The notes beneath the pieces were generated by a model that ran no database searches, had not been told where the DNA came from, and saw nothing but the letters and a program-made list of their open reading frames with translations. A DNA stretch of 64,000 nucleotides from Paracoccus zhejiangensis (GTDB taxonomy: Bacteria; Pseudomonadota; Alphaproteobacteria; Rhodobacterales; Rhodobacteraceae), in assembly GCF_002847445.1 (NCBI RefSeq), contig NZ_CP025430.1:2294001-2358000 (forward strand), in the 5' to 3' direction. Position 1 is the first letter of the stretch, and the number at the start of each line of letters is the position of its first letter. Below, one piece after another: positions 28,853 through 37,071 of the stretch. The position numbers and the translations under genes are program-made.

Positions 28853-29007
28853 GCGGCGCGGCGCGGCGCGGGATCGCTTTCTGTCCGAGGCCCGGCGGCC
28901 CTGACGAGGCAACCCGTTGCGCATCGCCCGATACCGCCAGCCCACATTGACACTTCTGCCCCTGCACGCGAAGAAAGGCGCGAACCGTCAGATCAAAGGG
29001 GGGACCG

Positions 29008-29712
29008 ATGAAAAAGGTCTATGCCAACGCAACCGAGGCACTCGATGGCCTCTTGAAGGACGGCATGCTGATCGCAGCCGGCGGCTTCGGCCTTTCGGGC
29101 ATTCCCGAACTGCTGATCGCGGCGATCCGCGACAGCGGCGTCAAGGATCTGACCGTGGCCAGCAACAATGCCGGTGTCGATGATTTCGGTCTGGGCCTGC
29201 TTCTGCAGACCCGGCAGGTCAAGAAGATGATCTCCTCCTATGTCGGCGAGAATGCCGAGTTCATGCGCCAGTATCTTTCGGGCGAGCTGGAACTCGAATT
29301 CAACCCGCAGGGCACCCTGGCCGAGCGGATGCGGGCCGGTGGCGCGGGCATTCCGGGCTTCTACACCAAGACCGGCGTCGGCACTGTCATCGCCGAAGGC
29401 AAGCCGGTGATGGAATTCGACGGCCAGGAATACATCCTCGAGCGCGGCATCGTCGCCGACCTGTCGATCGTCAAGGCCTGGAAGGCCGATGACACCGGCA
29501 ACCTGATCTTCCGAAAGACCGCCCGCAACTTCAACCCGCCCGCCGCCATGTGCGGCAAGGTCTGCGTGGCCGAGGTCGAGGAGATCGTCCCGCGCGGCTC
29601 GATCGATCCCGATCACATCCATCTGCCGGGCATCTATGTCCACCGGATCATCCAGGGTCCGCACGAGAAGCGCATCGAACAGCGCACCACCCGCAAGCGT
29701 GAGGAGGCTTGA
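29008..29712 (+). CDS. scoA: 3-oxoacid CoA-transferase subunit A
   Basis: Alpha subunit of succinyl-CoA:3-ketoacid (or acetate:acetoacetate) CoA-transferase, which activates or releases acetoacetate. The 234-residue protein has the family's [13 protein letters not shown] loop (near 31-43) and [16 protein letters not shown]. It lies three bases upstream of scoB. AAAGGGGGGACCG precedes ATG 29008, and TTGACA at 28947 may be part of its promoter. The size fits the succinyl-CoA type; AtoD-like specificity is an alternative. Confidence 0.92.
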   Translation: MKKVYANATEALDGLLKDGMLIAAGGFGLSGIPELLIAAIRDSGVKDLTVASNNAGVDDFGLGLLLQTRQVKKMISSYVGENAEFMRQYLSGELELEFNPQGTLAERMRAGGAGIPGFYTKTGVGTVIAEGKPVMEFDGQEYILERGIVADLSIVKAWKADDTGNLIFRKTARNFNPPAAMCGKVCVAEVEEIVPRGSIDPDHIHLPGIYVHRIIQGPHEKRIEQRTTRKREEA

Positions 29713-29715
29713 TCC

Positions 29716-30357
29716 ATGGCCGGTGAAACCAAGGGCTGGGACCGCAACCAGATGGCCGCGCGTGCGGCCGAGGAACTGGAAGACGGCATGTATGTGAACC
29801 TCGGCATCGGCATTCCGACGCTGGTGGCGAACTATGTCGGCGACAAGGACATCACCCTGCAGTCGGAAAACGGCATGCTGGGCATGGGGCCCTTCCCGTT
29901 TGAGGGCGAAGAGGATGCCGACCTGATCAATGCGGGCAAGCAGACCATCACCGAACTGAACCGCACCAGCTATTTCGACAGCGCCACCAGCTTTGCTATG
30001 ATCCGCGGCGGCAAGATCGCGGCGGCGATCCTGGGTGCGATGGAAGTGGCCGAGAATGGCGACCTGGCGAACTGGATGATCCCGAAGAAGCTGGTCAAGG
30101 GCATGGGCGGGGCGATGGATCTGGTCGCCGGCGTGGGCCGTGTGGTGGTGGTGATGGATCACACCAACAAGGCCGGCGAGTCGAAGGTGCTGAAGGCCTG
30201 CACCCTGCCGCTGACCGGCAAGGGCGTGGTGGACCGGATCATCACCAATCTCGGCGTGCTGGACGTGGTGCCGGGGGGCTTGAAGATCGTGCAGCTGGCC
30301 GATGGCGTCAGCGAGGACGAGCTGCGCGCCTCGACCGAGGCGACCATCGTCAACTGA
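29716..30357 (+). CDS. scoB: 3-oxoacid CoA-transferase subunit B
   Basis: Beta subunit of the CoA-transferase. The 213-residue protein carries the catalytic glutamate in SENGMLGMGPFP, which forms the gamma-glutamyl-CoA thioester intermediate. NLGIGIPTLVANYV and MDLVAGVGRVVVVMDHTNK are conserved. Translation is probably coupled to scoA (three-base gap). Confidence 0.94.
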   Translation: MAGETKGWDRNQMAARAAEELEDGMYVNLGIGIPTLVANYVGDKDITLQSENGMLGMGPFPFEGEEDADLINAGKQTITELNRTSYFDSATSFAMIRGGKIAAAILGAMEVAENGDLANWMIPKKLVKGMGGAMDLVAGVGRVVVVMDHTNKAGESKVLKACTLPLTGKGVVDRIITNLGVLDVVPGGLKIVQLADGVSEDELRASTEATIVN

Positions 30358-30367
30358 GGGGTCTGGC

Positions 30368-30396
30368 GGGGCGCTGCCCCGCACCCCGGGATAGTT
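30368..30396 (-). repeat. Dispersed palindromic element, copy A (short form)
   Basis: Read on the minus strand: AACTATCCCGGGG, then TGC, then GGGGC-AGC-GCCCC. It shares its head and terminal hairpin with copies at 44.6 and 50.9 kb but lacks the variable middle hairpin. It sits directly after scoB. Confidence 0.6.
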
Positions 30397-30407
30397 CCGC
30401 GAGACAG

Positions 30408-30444
30408 AAACGGCGCGCGCTGCGACAGGCAGGGCGCGCCGTTT
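30408..30444 (+). terminator. Terminator-like hairpin after scoAB
   Basis: AAACGGCGCGC and GCGCGCCGTTT form a perfect 11-bp stem with a 15-base loop. The arm ends in TTT. It follows the dispersed palindrome downstream of scoB. Confidence 0.6.
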
Positions 30445-30496
30445 CGCATGTCCGGGCGCGATTGCCGCGCGGGGCGGAAGGACGTATGGCTCGGCC

Positions 30497-31090
30497 ATGA
30501 CCGAACCAAACCTGACCCCCGACGAGATCGCCGCGCTGTTCACCCGCGCGGATGGAAGCTTTCTCTGCGCCCGCTGGGGCCGGCCGGTGGCGCCGGTGAT
30601 CTTTGGTCTCGCGGACGAGACGCTGGACATCTTTCGCAGCGCCATCCGGGCGGTGACCTCTCATGCCGGTCTGGCACTGGCCGAGACCGATCCCGAGATG
30701 GGCAGCAACCTGATGATCTTCTTCACCCGGGACTGGGACGAGCTGGCAGACGTTCCGGATCTGGACCGGCTGACCGGCCAGCCCGGCCTGCCGGCGCGGC
30801 TGGCCGAAGCCGGGGCGGACCAGTACCGGCTTTTCCGTTTCGACGCCGATGGCGGCATCCGCGCCTGCCTGACCTTCGCCCGCCTCTCAGGCGCCTTGGC
30901 CGATGCCCATCCGGCACAGCTGGCCGAGGCGCTGGCGGTGCGGGCGATGCTGACCTTTGCCCGCGACGTGACGCCCTCGCGCCCCCTGGCGGCGCTGATC
31001 CGGGCGGCCTATGACCCGGTGCTGCCGGTGGCCTCGACCGATCCGAGCCTTGCCCTGCGGCTGGCGGCGCGGATGGCGGCAGGCGCATAG
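30497..31090 (+). CDS. Conserved hypothetical protein
   Basis: Not recognised. A 197-residue acidic, soluble-looking protein with no signal peptide or membrane segment. Its N-terminus, MTEPNLTPDEIAALFTRADG, and the core CARWGRPVAPVIFGLAD and FTRDWDEL look like a compact alpha/beta domain. Codon use matches the flanking genes, so it is probably native. It is convergent with the next hypothetical gene and far from scoB across a terminator, so likely independent. Confidence 0.7.
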   Translation: MTEPNLTPDEIAALFTRADGSFLCARWGRPVAPVIFGLADETLDIFRSAIRAVTSHAGLALAETDPEMGSNLMIFFTRDWDELADVPDLDRLTGQPGLPARLAEAGADQYRLFRFDADGGIRACLTFARLSGALADAHPAQLAEALAVRAMLTFARDVTPSRPLAALIRAAYDPVLPVASTDPSLALRLAARMAAGA

Positions 31091-31104
31091 CGAACCAGCG
31101 GGGC

Positions 31105-31974
31105 CTACCAGCGGGTCGCCCAGTCCGGCGGGGCCAGCGGGGCGAATTGGGTGCCGTTGAAATCATGGACCTGTTCGGCCTGCGCCAAGCCCTGCGCCAA
31201 TGAACCGCCGCGCAGGCGATAGAGCGCCCCGCCCTGGGCATAGAGCAGATCGCCGCCCTGCCAATCCGCCCAGTCGCAGTTCGGCAGCGTCAGGATCATG
31301 CGCCCGTGGCGGTCGGTCACCGCGTATTCTGTTCTGTGCCCGCGCTCGAAGCTGCTTCGGAGCCGGCGAAGACGTAGGCCATCTTCGCCCGGCTTTTCAT
31401 GCTGCCGCATCGGCATGAACGGCCGAGGGCGACTGCCCGGCACGGGATAGAGCAGTCCGGCCTCGGCGATCACCTGCCAGCCATCGCGCAGCGCCTTGCG
31501 TTCCTCGAGATCGCCCGGTGTCCAGCCGGAATGGGCCGCGATCGATGTCGGTCGAAAATTCTCGGGCAGGTCGAACCCCTCGGCCAGCACCATCTCCTTC
31601 GGCTGGTGATCCAGAACCACCTGCGCTTCGCCGGTGAACATGCCACCGCCACCCCGACTGTCGCCCTTGGGCCAGAGCGCGAGGGCGGTCAGATAGGGCG
31701 GGCGGCTGATCGCCGTCCAGCTGCCATAGGGCGCGCGATGGATGGCGGCGAAATAGATCAGGTATTGCCCCGAGGGTGAAAGATCGCAGCGTGCCGCGTG
31801 GATAAGGCCCTTGAACCACTGCCCGGCTTCGATCTGGTCATCGCCGAGGTGCCAGCGGATCAGTTGCACCAGTCGGGATGGGCTGCGCCTGAAGATCACG
31901 GCAACAGGCGCGGCGCTGGCGATCATGACATGAAGCCGTGGCGATGGCGGGGCTGGGCTGGCGTCATGGGGCAT
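31105..31974 (-). CDS. Hypothetical protein
   Basis: Not recognised. 289 residues from ATG 31974, with GAGATC upstream. Tryptophan- and aromatic-rich strands such as LSPSGQYLIYFAAIHR, YGSWTAISRPPY, ALWPKGD and LPNCDWADWQGGDLLYAQGG suggest a beta-rich fold, perhaps an irregular propeller. No signal peptide is obvious, although the start has a hydrophobic stretch MIASAAPVAVIF. It is divergent from ybgC. No function is proposed. Confidence 0.65.
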   Translation of the reverse strand: MPHDASPAPPSPRLHVMIASAAPVAVIFRRSPSRLVQLIRWHLGDDQIEAGQWFKGLIHAARCDLSPSGQYLIYFAAIHRAPYGSWTAISRPPYLTALALWPKGDSRGGGGMFTGEAQVVLDHQPKEMVLAEGFDLPENFRPTSIAAHSGWTPGDLEERKALRDGWQVIAEAGLLYPVPGSRPRPFMPMRQHEKPGEDGLRLRRLRSSFERGHRTEYAVTDRHGRMILTLPNCDWADWQGGDLLYAQGGALYRLRGGSLAQGLAQAEQVHDFNGTQFAPLAPPDWATRW

Positions 31975-32078
31975 GTCGGATCTCGCCTCGGGCCCGGCCA
32001 GTCTGCACAAGCCTGCGGTTCCTGCAATCCTCGCGGCAGCAATTGCGGTCGCCTCGGACCCGCCCTAGTCTCGCCGCC

Positions 32079-32468
32079 ATGAACCATCGCATCACGCTCC
32101 GCGTCTACTACGAAGACACCGATCTGGCGGGCATCGTCTATTACGCCAATTACCTGAAATTCATCGAGCGCGGGCGGACCGACTGGCTGCGCGATCTGGG
32201 CGTCGATCAGAGCGCCCTGAAGGAGCGCGAGGGCGTGGTCTTTGCTGTGCGCCGGGTCGAGGCGGATTACCTGTCGCCGGCCCTCTTCGACGACCTGCTG
32301 GTGGTTGAGTCGAGCCTGCACCAGATGACCCCGGCGCGGATCGTCATGGATCAGCGCGTGCTGCGGGGCGAGACGGTCCTGTTCGCCGCCCGCGTCACCG
32401 TGGCCTGCCTCTCGGCCTCGGGCCGCCCTGCCCGCATCCCCGAAACCGTCCGAAAGGCGCTGCGATGA
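32079..32468 (+). CDS. ybgC: Tol-Pal-associated acyl-CoA thioesterase YbgC
   Basis: Hot-dog-fold thioesterase of 129 residues. It starts RVYYEDTDLAGIVYYANYLKF, holding the catalytic aspartate of the 4-hydroxybenzoyl-CoA thioesterase type. In many proteobacteria ybgC directly precedes tolQ. Here two genes intervene, the first overlapping the ybgC stop by ATGA. Its role is probably linked to phospholipid or envelope metabolism. Confidence 0.9.
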   Translation: MNHRITLRVYYEDTDLAGIVYYANYLKFIERGRTDWLRDLGVDQSALKEREGVVFAVRRVEADYLSPALFDDLLVVESSLHQMTPARIVMDQRVLRGETVLFAARVTVACLSASGRPARIPETVRKALR

Positions 32469-33370
32469 CCGAACACCGTTCCAGCCACGACGCCGCCCAT
32501 GACCCGCGCAATGACGACATCCTGATCTGGGTGAACGGAAGGCTGGTGCCGAAGGATCAGGCGGTGGTCAGCGTATATGACAGCGGCTTCATGATGGGCG
32601 ATGGCATCTGGGAGGGGCTGCGGCTTTACAACGGACGGTGGGCGTTTCTGGACCTGCATGTGGAGCGGCTGTTCGAGGGGGCGAAGGCCATCGATCTGGA
32701 GATCGGCATGAGCGCCGACCAGATCGTTGCGGCGCTGGAGGAGACGGCGCGGGCCAATGGCATGACCGGCGATGCCCATGCACGGCTGATGGTGACTCGG
32801 GGGCCGAAGGTGCGGCCCTTCCAGGACCCGCGCCTGTCGCGGAGCGGGCCGACCATGGTCATCATCATGGAGCATTCGGTGCCGGTCGATCGCATGGCCA
32901 AGGGCATCCGGCTGGCGACGGTGCCGAATGTGCGGGGGATGCCGATGGCGCAGGACCCCAAGCTGAACAGTCATTCCAAGCTGAATTGCATCCTCGCCTG
33001 CATCGCCGCGCAGAAGGCGGGGGCCGATGAGGCGCTGATGCTGGACCCGCAGGGTTTCGTCTCGACCACCAATGGCTGCAATTTCTTCATCGTGCGGAAG
33101 GGCGAGGTTTGGACCTCGAACGGCGATTACTGCATGAACGGCATCACCCGTCAGGCGGTGATCGACCTTTGCCACGAGAACGGCATAACCTGCCGCGAGA
33201 AGAATTTCTCGCTGGTCGAGACCTATTCGGCGGATGAAGCCTTCCTGACCGGCACTTTCGGGGCGCAGACGCCCGTGGCCGAGATCGACGGCCGCAGGAT
33301 CGGGGATGGCGGGGCCGGGCCGGTGACGCGGCGTCTGAGGGATCTCTACAAGGCGAAGGTGGGGGCGTGA
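32465..33370 (+). CDS. Class IV PLP aminotransferase (branched-chain/D-amino-acid type)
   Basis: PLP-dependent transaminase of 301 residues. DSGFMMGDGIWEGLRLYNG near residue 40 and the PLP lysine in NSHSKLNCI are class IV hallmarks, with FVSTTNGCNFFIV and NGITRQAVIDL following. Fold type IV includes IlvE, D-amino-acid transaminase and 4-amino-4-deoxychorismate lyase; specificity is not decidable here. It overlaps ybgC and the following sulfotransferase-like gene by four bases each, so the three are a translation unit. Confidence 0.88.
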   Translation: MTEHRSSHDAAHDPRNDDILIWVNGRLVPKDQAVVSVYDSGFMMGDGIWEGLRLYNGRWAFLDLHVERLFEGAKAIDLEIGMSADQIVAALEETARANGMTGDAHARLMVTRGPKVRPFQDPRLSRSGPTMVIIMEHSVPVDRMAKGIRLATVPNVRGMPMAQDPKLNSHSKLNCILACIAAQKAGADEALMLDPQGFVSTTNGCNFFIVRKGEVWTSNGDYCMNGITRQAVIDLCHENGITCREKNFSLVETYSADEAFLTGTFGAQTPVAEIDGRRIGDGGAGPVTRRLRDLYKAKVGA

Positions 33371-34086
33371 ACACGCGCATTGCCATGTGGTCGGGGCCGC
33401 GCAACCTCTCGACCGCGATGATGCGCAGTTTTGGCGCGCGGGGCGATTGCGCCTGCGTGGACGAACCCTTCTATGCCGCCTATCTGGCGGCCACGGGGCT
33501 TGACCATCCGATGCGCGCGGCGGTGCTGGCCAGCCAGCCGCAGGACTGGCGGGTGGCGCGGGAGGCGCTGATGGGGCCGGTGGTGCAGCCGATCCAGTAC
33601 CAGAAGCACATGGTCCAGCACATGCTGCCCGGGATGGAGACCGACTGGCTGGACGGGCTGGTGAATGTCTTCCTGATCCGCGAGCCCGAGCGGGTGGTGG
33701 CGAGCTTTTCGGCCAAGCGTGGTCTGCCAGATGCGGGGGAACTGGGCTTTCGGCGCCAGCGTGAGCTTTACGAGGAGTTGGTCTCACGCGGGAAACGTCC
33801 GGTGGTGATCGACAGCGCCGATATCCGCCGCGCGCCGGAACCGGCGCTCAGGGCGCTTTGCGCCGCCATCGGGATTGATTTCACCCCGCGGATGCTGGGT
33901 TGGACGCCGGGCGCCAAGCCCGAGGACGGGGTCTGGGGCGCCCATTGGTATGATGCGGTGAACGGCTCGACCGGCTTTGCCGGGGCCGAGGGGCCGCTGC
34001 CGGTGCTGGAGGGCGAGTTGGCGGCGCTGGCTGCGAGCCTGCGGGCGGATTACGAGGCGGTGGCGGCGCGGAAGCTGGTCATCTGA
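33367..34086 (+). CDS. Sulfotransferase-like P-loop protein
   Basis: A 239-residue protein beginning NTRIAMWSGPRNLSTAMMRS, which resembles the PAPS 5'-phosphosulfate loop. VFLIREPERVVASFSAKRG resembles the 3'-phosphate-binding region of sulfotransferases. The acceptor is unknown. As I recall, some plant branched-chain-aminotransferase-like proteins fuse this kind of domain to a class IV aminotransferase, so the overlapping gene pair here may reflect a functional partnership. Confidence 0.75.
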   Translation: MNTRIAMWSGPRNLSTAMMRSFGARGDCACVDEPFYAAYLAATGLDHPMRAAVLASQPQDWRVAREALMGPVVQPIQYQKHMVQHMLPGMETDWLDGLVNVFLIREPERVVASFSAKRGLPDAGELGFRRQRELYEELVSRGKRPVVIDSADIRRAPEPALRALCAAIGIDFTPRMLGWTPGAKPEDGVWGAHWYDAVNGSTGFAGAEGPLPVLEGELAALAASLRADYEAVAARKLVI

Positions 34087-34225
34087 ACCCCCATCTTACG
34101 CCACGGCGACCTGTGGCACACACGCCTCCCTCGCGCCATTGTGTTGGTCAACCCCCTGACCATTCTGGTAAACAGCCGCTATGAGGCCGCCCCAGAACGG
34201 CAGACCGAAATCATGAGGCAGTGAG
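34087..34225 (+). promoter_or_regulatory. Likely tolQ promoter region
   Basis: 139 noncoding bases. An inverted repeat GGTCA-N6-TGACC is at 34146-34161, followed by an AT-richer ATTCTGGTAAAC stretch. GAGGCAGTGAG precedes tolQ. This suggests that tolQRAB can be transcribed independently of the ybgC trio. Confidence 0.4.
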
Positions 34226-34918
34226 ATGGAACCCCTACAGGCCGCGCAGGCCATCGACTTTTCGCTGATCGCGCTTTTCCTGCGCGCCTCGCTGACGGTC
34301 AAGATCGTGATGATCGTGCTGATCCTGGCCTCGTTCTGGTCCTGGGCCATCATCATCCAGAAGCTGATCGCCTATACCGCCGCGCGGACCGATGCCAATG
34401 GCTTCGACCGCCGCTTCTGGTCGGGCGAGCCGCTGGACGATCTCTACGACCGGATGAGCGACCGCCCCAAGGGCGCGATGGAGCGGATCTTTTCCGCCGG
34501 CATGACCGAATGGCGGCGCAGCCATCGTGACGATGGCGGGCTGATCCCCGGCGCCACCCAGCGCATCGACCGGGCGATGAACGTCGCCATCCAGCGCGAG
34601 GAAAGCCGGCTGATGCGCGGCCTCTCGTTCCTCGCCACCACCGGCTCGACCGCGCCCTTCATCGGGCTTTTCGGCACCGTCTGGGGCATCAAGACCGCCT
34701 TCGAGCGCATTGCCGTCAGCCAGAACACCAACCTCGCCGTGGTCGCGCCGGGCATTGCCGAGGCGCTGGTCGCCACCGCGCTTGGCCTTCTGGCCGCGAT
34801 CCCGGCCGTGGTCTTCTACAACAAGCTTTCGGGCGATGCCGACCGGGTCGTCGGCGGCTGGGGTGCCTTCGCCGACGAGTTCTCGACCATCTTGTCGCGG
34901 CAGTTGGACGGGGAGTAA
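34226..34918 (+). CDS. tolQ: Tol-Pal system protein TolQ
   Basis: MotA/TolQ/ExbB proton-channel subunit that with TolR drives TolA during outer-membrane constriction. The 230-residue protein has three membrane helices, at about residues 20-45, 130-155 and 172-195. Hallmarks are LATTGSTAPFIGLFGTVWGI and ALVATALGLLAAIPAVVFYN. It is followed by tolR after three bases. Confidence 0.96.
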   Translation: MEPLQAAQAIDFSLIALFLRASLTVKIVMIVLILASFWSWAIIIQKLIAYTAARTDANGFDRRFWSGEPLDDLYDRMSDRPKGAMERIFSAGMTEWRRSHRDDGGLIPGATQRIDRAMNVAIQREESRLMRGLSFLATTGSTAPFIGLFGTVWGIKTAFERIAVSQNTNLAVVAPGIAEALVATALGLLAAIPAVVFYNKLSGDADRVVGGWGAFADEFSTILSRQLDGE

Positions 34919-34921
34919 CCC

Positions 34922-35374
34922 ATGGCCGACGTCGTCACGCGCGAGCGCAGGAAAGGCCGGGGCCGCCGGCGCAACAAGCCCATGGCCGAGATCAACGTCA
35001 CGCCCTTCGTCGACGTGATGCTGGTGCTCTTGATCATCTTCATGGTTGCCGCGCCGCTGCTGACCGTGGGCGTGCCGCTGGAACTGCCGCGCACCGCCGC
35101 GACCGCCGTTCCCTCGGAACCCGAGGAGCCGCTGGTCATCTCGGTGACCGCCGAGGGTCCGATCGTGCTGATGAACGAGGAAATCGCCGAGACCGAACTG
35201 GTCAGCAAGCTGCAGGCGGTCATTGGCGAGCGCCAGACCGACCGCATCTTCCTGCGCGCCGACGGGGCGATCCCCTATGCCCGCGTGGTACAGGTCATGG
35301 GCGCGATGAACGTCGCCGGCTTCACCAATATCGTGCTGGTCACCGATGCTGGCGGCCCGCGCATGGATGGCTGA
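34922..35374 (+). CDS. tolR: Tol-Pal system protein TolR
   Basis: ExbD/TolR family, 150 residues. It has a basic N-terminus (RERRKGRGRRRNKPMAEIN) and one membrane helix containing the essential aspartate in VTPFVDVMLVLLIIFMV. The periplasmic domain ends TNIVLVTDAGG. Its end overlaps or closely abuts the tolA start. Confidence 0.96.
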   Translation: MADVVTRERRKGRGRRRNKPMAEINVTPFVDVMLVLLIIFMVAAPLLTVGVPLELPRTAATAVPSEPEEPLVISVTAEGPIVLMNEEIAETELVSKLQAVIGERQTDRIFLRADGAIPYARVVQVMGAMNVAGFTNIVLVTDAGGPRMDG

Positions 35375-35378
35375 GCCG

Positions 35379-36938
35379 ATGGACCGTTCGGAACGGATCG
35401 GCAGATGGGTCTCGGGCATAGGCCATGTCGGCATCCTGGGCTGGGCCGCGATTGGGGGGGCCTTGTTTGGGCCACAGCCCTCGCCGCCGATCCAGATGAC
35501 CCAGGTCGCGACCATGACCGAGGCCGAGTTTCAGGACTTCGCCGCCGCTTCGCGCGGGGCTGGCCCGGTGCAGGGCCAGCAGCAGGAGGTGGCAACGCTG
35601 CCCCAGCCTGCCGCCGATGACGTGCAATCGGGCGCGCTGGAAGCCGCGCAATCGCCCGAGCCCGAGGCCGAGGCGCAGCCCCTGCCCGAACCCGAGACCG
35701 AGGACGCGCCCGACCTGACCGATCTCGCCGAGGCGCAGCCGCCGGTCGAGGTGGCAACGGCCCTGCCGCAGCAGGCACTGCCGAGCCGGAGCGAGGAGCC
35801 GGCGGAAACCGCGCCGCAGCCGGTGACCCCGCCGGCAGCCGAGACCGCCACGCCGCAGCCCGAGGCGCCGGAAACCCCGGCCCTGCCCGATGCGGCAGTG
35901 ACCCCGCCAAGCCTGCCCGAACCGCCGGCACCGCCGCGCTCGGAGCTGGCGCTCGACAATTCACCGCGTCCGCGCGGCCGGCCCGATGGGTTGGTCGAGA
36001 ACCGCAACCGCCGGCTGGCCGAAGAGGCGCGACAGGCGCAGGAAGCCGCGCGCCGTCAGGCCGAAGCCGAGGAGGCCGCGCGCGAAGAGGCCGCCGAGGC
36101 GGAGCGGCAAGCAGCAGAGGCCGAGGCCGAAGCCCGTGCCCGTGCCGAGGCGGATCAGGCCCGCTCCCGCGAGGAAGCGGCCGCACGCGAGGCCGAGGAG
36201 GCCCGACGCGCCGAAGCGGAACGGCAGGCAGCCGCAGAGGCCGAAGCCGAGCGGCTGGAGCAGGAACGGCTGGAGCAGGAGCGGGCAGAGGCGGATCGCC
36301 TCGCCGCCGAGGAAGCTGAGCGCCAGCGGCAGGAGGATGAACGCCTCGCCGCCGAACGCGAGCAGCAGGAGCGCGAAGCCGCAGAAGCCGCTGAGGCCGA
36401 GCGTGACCGCATCGCCGCCGAAGAGGCCGAGCGCGCGCGTCAGGAGGCAGCAGAGGCCGAACAGGCCGCCCGCGACGCCGAAGCCGCCGCAGAAGAGGCC
36501 CGCCAGCGCGCCGAGGAAGCCAGCCCCGATCAGGACGCGCTGACCGCTGCCCTCTCCGAGGCGCTTGGCGACCCGGCAGCGGACAGCGACAGCGGCGGCG
36601 GCGCCACCGATGGCGCACCCCTGTCCTTGAGCGAGCGCGAGGGCTTCCGGCTGGCGATCAACGAATGCTGGCGCGTCGGCTCGCTGTCTCGCGAGGCGCA
36701 GGCGACCAGCGTGACCGTGGCCTTCTCGATGTCGCAGAACGGCATGCCCGAACCGGGCACGATGCGGCTGATGGGCCATTCCGGCGGCAGCCCGGCGGCG
36801 GCGCAGCAGGCCTATGAGGCAGCGCAGCGCGCGGTGCTGAACTGCGCCGGCACCGGCTACGGCCTGCCGGTCGAGAAATACAACCGCTGGAAGGACGTGA
36901 TCATCGACTTCAGCCCCAATGGCGTGGGGGTGAAGTGA
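35379..36938 (+). CDS. tolA: TolA-like protein with long Ala/Glu coiled coil
   Basis: Links the inner-membrane TolQR motor to Pal and TolB. About 519 residues: an N-terminal membrane helix (GHVGILGWAAIGGALFG), a Pro/Glu-rich stretch to about residue 200, a long Ala/Glu/Arg heptad-like coiled coil to about 395, and a C-terminal TolA/TonB-like domain (SEREGFRLAINECWRVGSLS; YNRWKDVIIDFSP). ATG 35379 is preceded by GGATGG; ATG 35367, overlapping tolR, is the alternative. The repetitive GCC/GAG codons at 36000-36520 reflect the coiled coil. Confidence 0.92.
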   Translation: MDRSERIGRWVSGIGHVGILGWAAIGGALFGPQPSPPIQMTQVATMTEAEFQDFAAASRGAGPVQGQQQEVATLPQPAADDVQSGALEAAQSPEPEAEAQPLPEPETEDAPDLTDLAEAQPPVEVATALPQQALPSRSEEPAETAPQPVTPPAAETATPQPEAPETPALPDAAVTPPSLPEPPAPPRSELALDNSPRPRGRPDGLVENRNRRLAEEARQAQEAARRQAEAEEAAREEAAEAERQAAEAEAEARARAEADQARSREEAAAREAEEARRAEAERQAAAEAEAERLEQERLEQERAEADRLAAEEAERQRQEDERLAAEREQQEREAAEAAEAERDRIAAEEAERARQEAAEAEQAARDAEAAAEEARQRAEEASPDQDALTAALSEALGDPAADSDSGGGATDGAPLSLSEREGFRLAINECWRVGSLSREAQATSVTVAFSMSQNGMPEPGTMRLMGHSGGSPAAAQQAYEAAQRAVLNCAGTGYGLPVEKYNRWKDVIIDFSPNGVGVK

Positions 36939-37071
36939 TGCCGGCCCTGCGCGCGAGGGTTGCCGCGATGGCGAAATGTCACAACCGCAAGATTATTGTC
37001 ATTGAAAACGCGCCCCTGCGCGAAGTTCCCGAATGATGGCGCTTCCCCGTGCCGCGATACAAAGGTAGACC

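Noticed and set aside
36000..36520. Dense GCCGAG-type repetition
   Set aside because: It is the Ala/Glu coiled coil of TolA, normal for the family.
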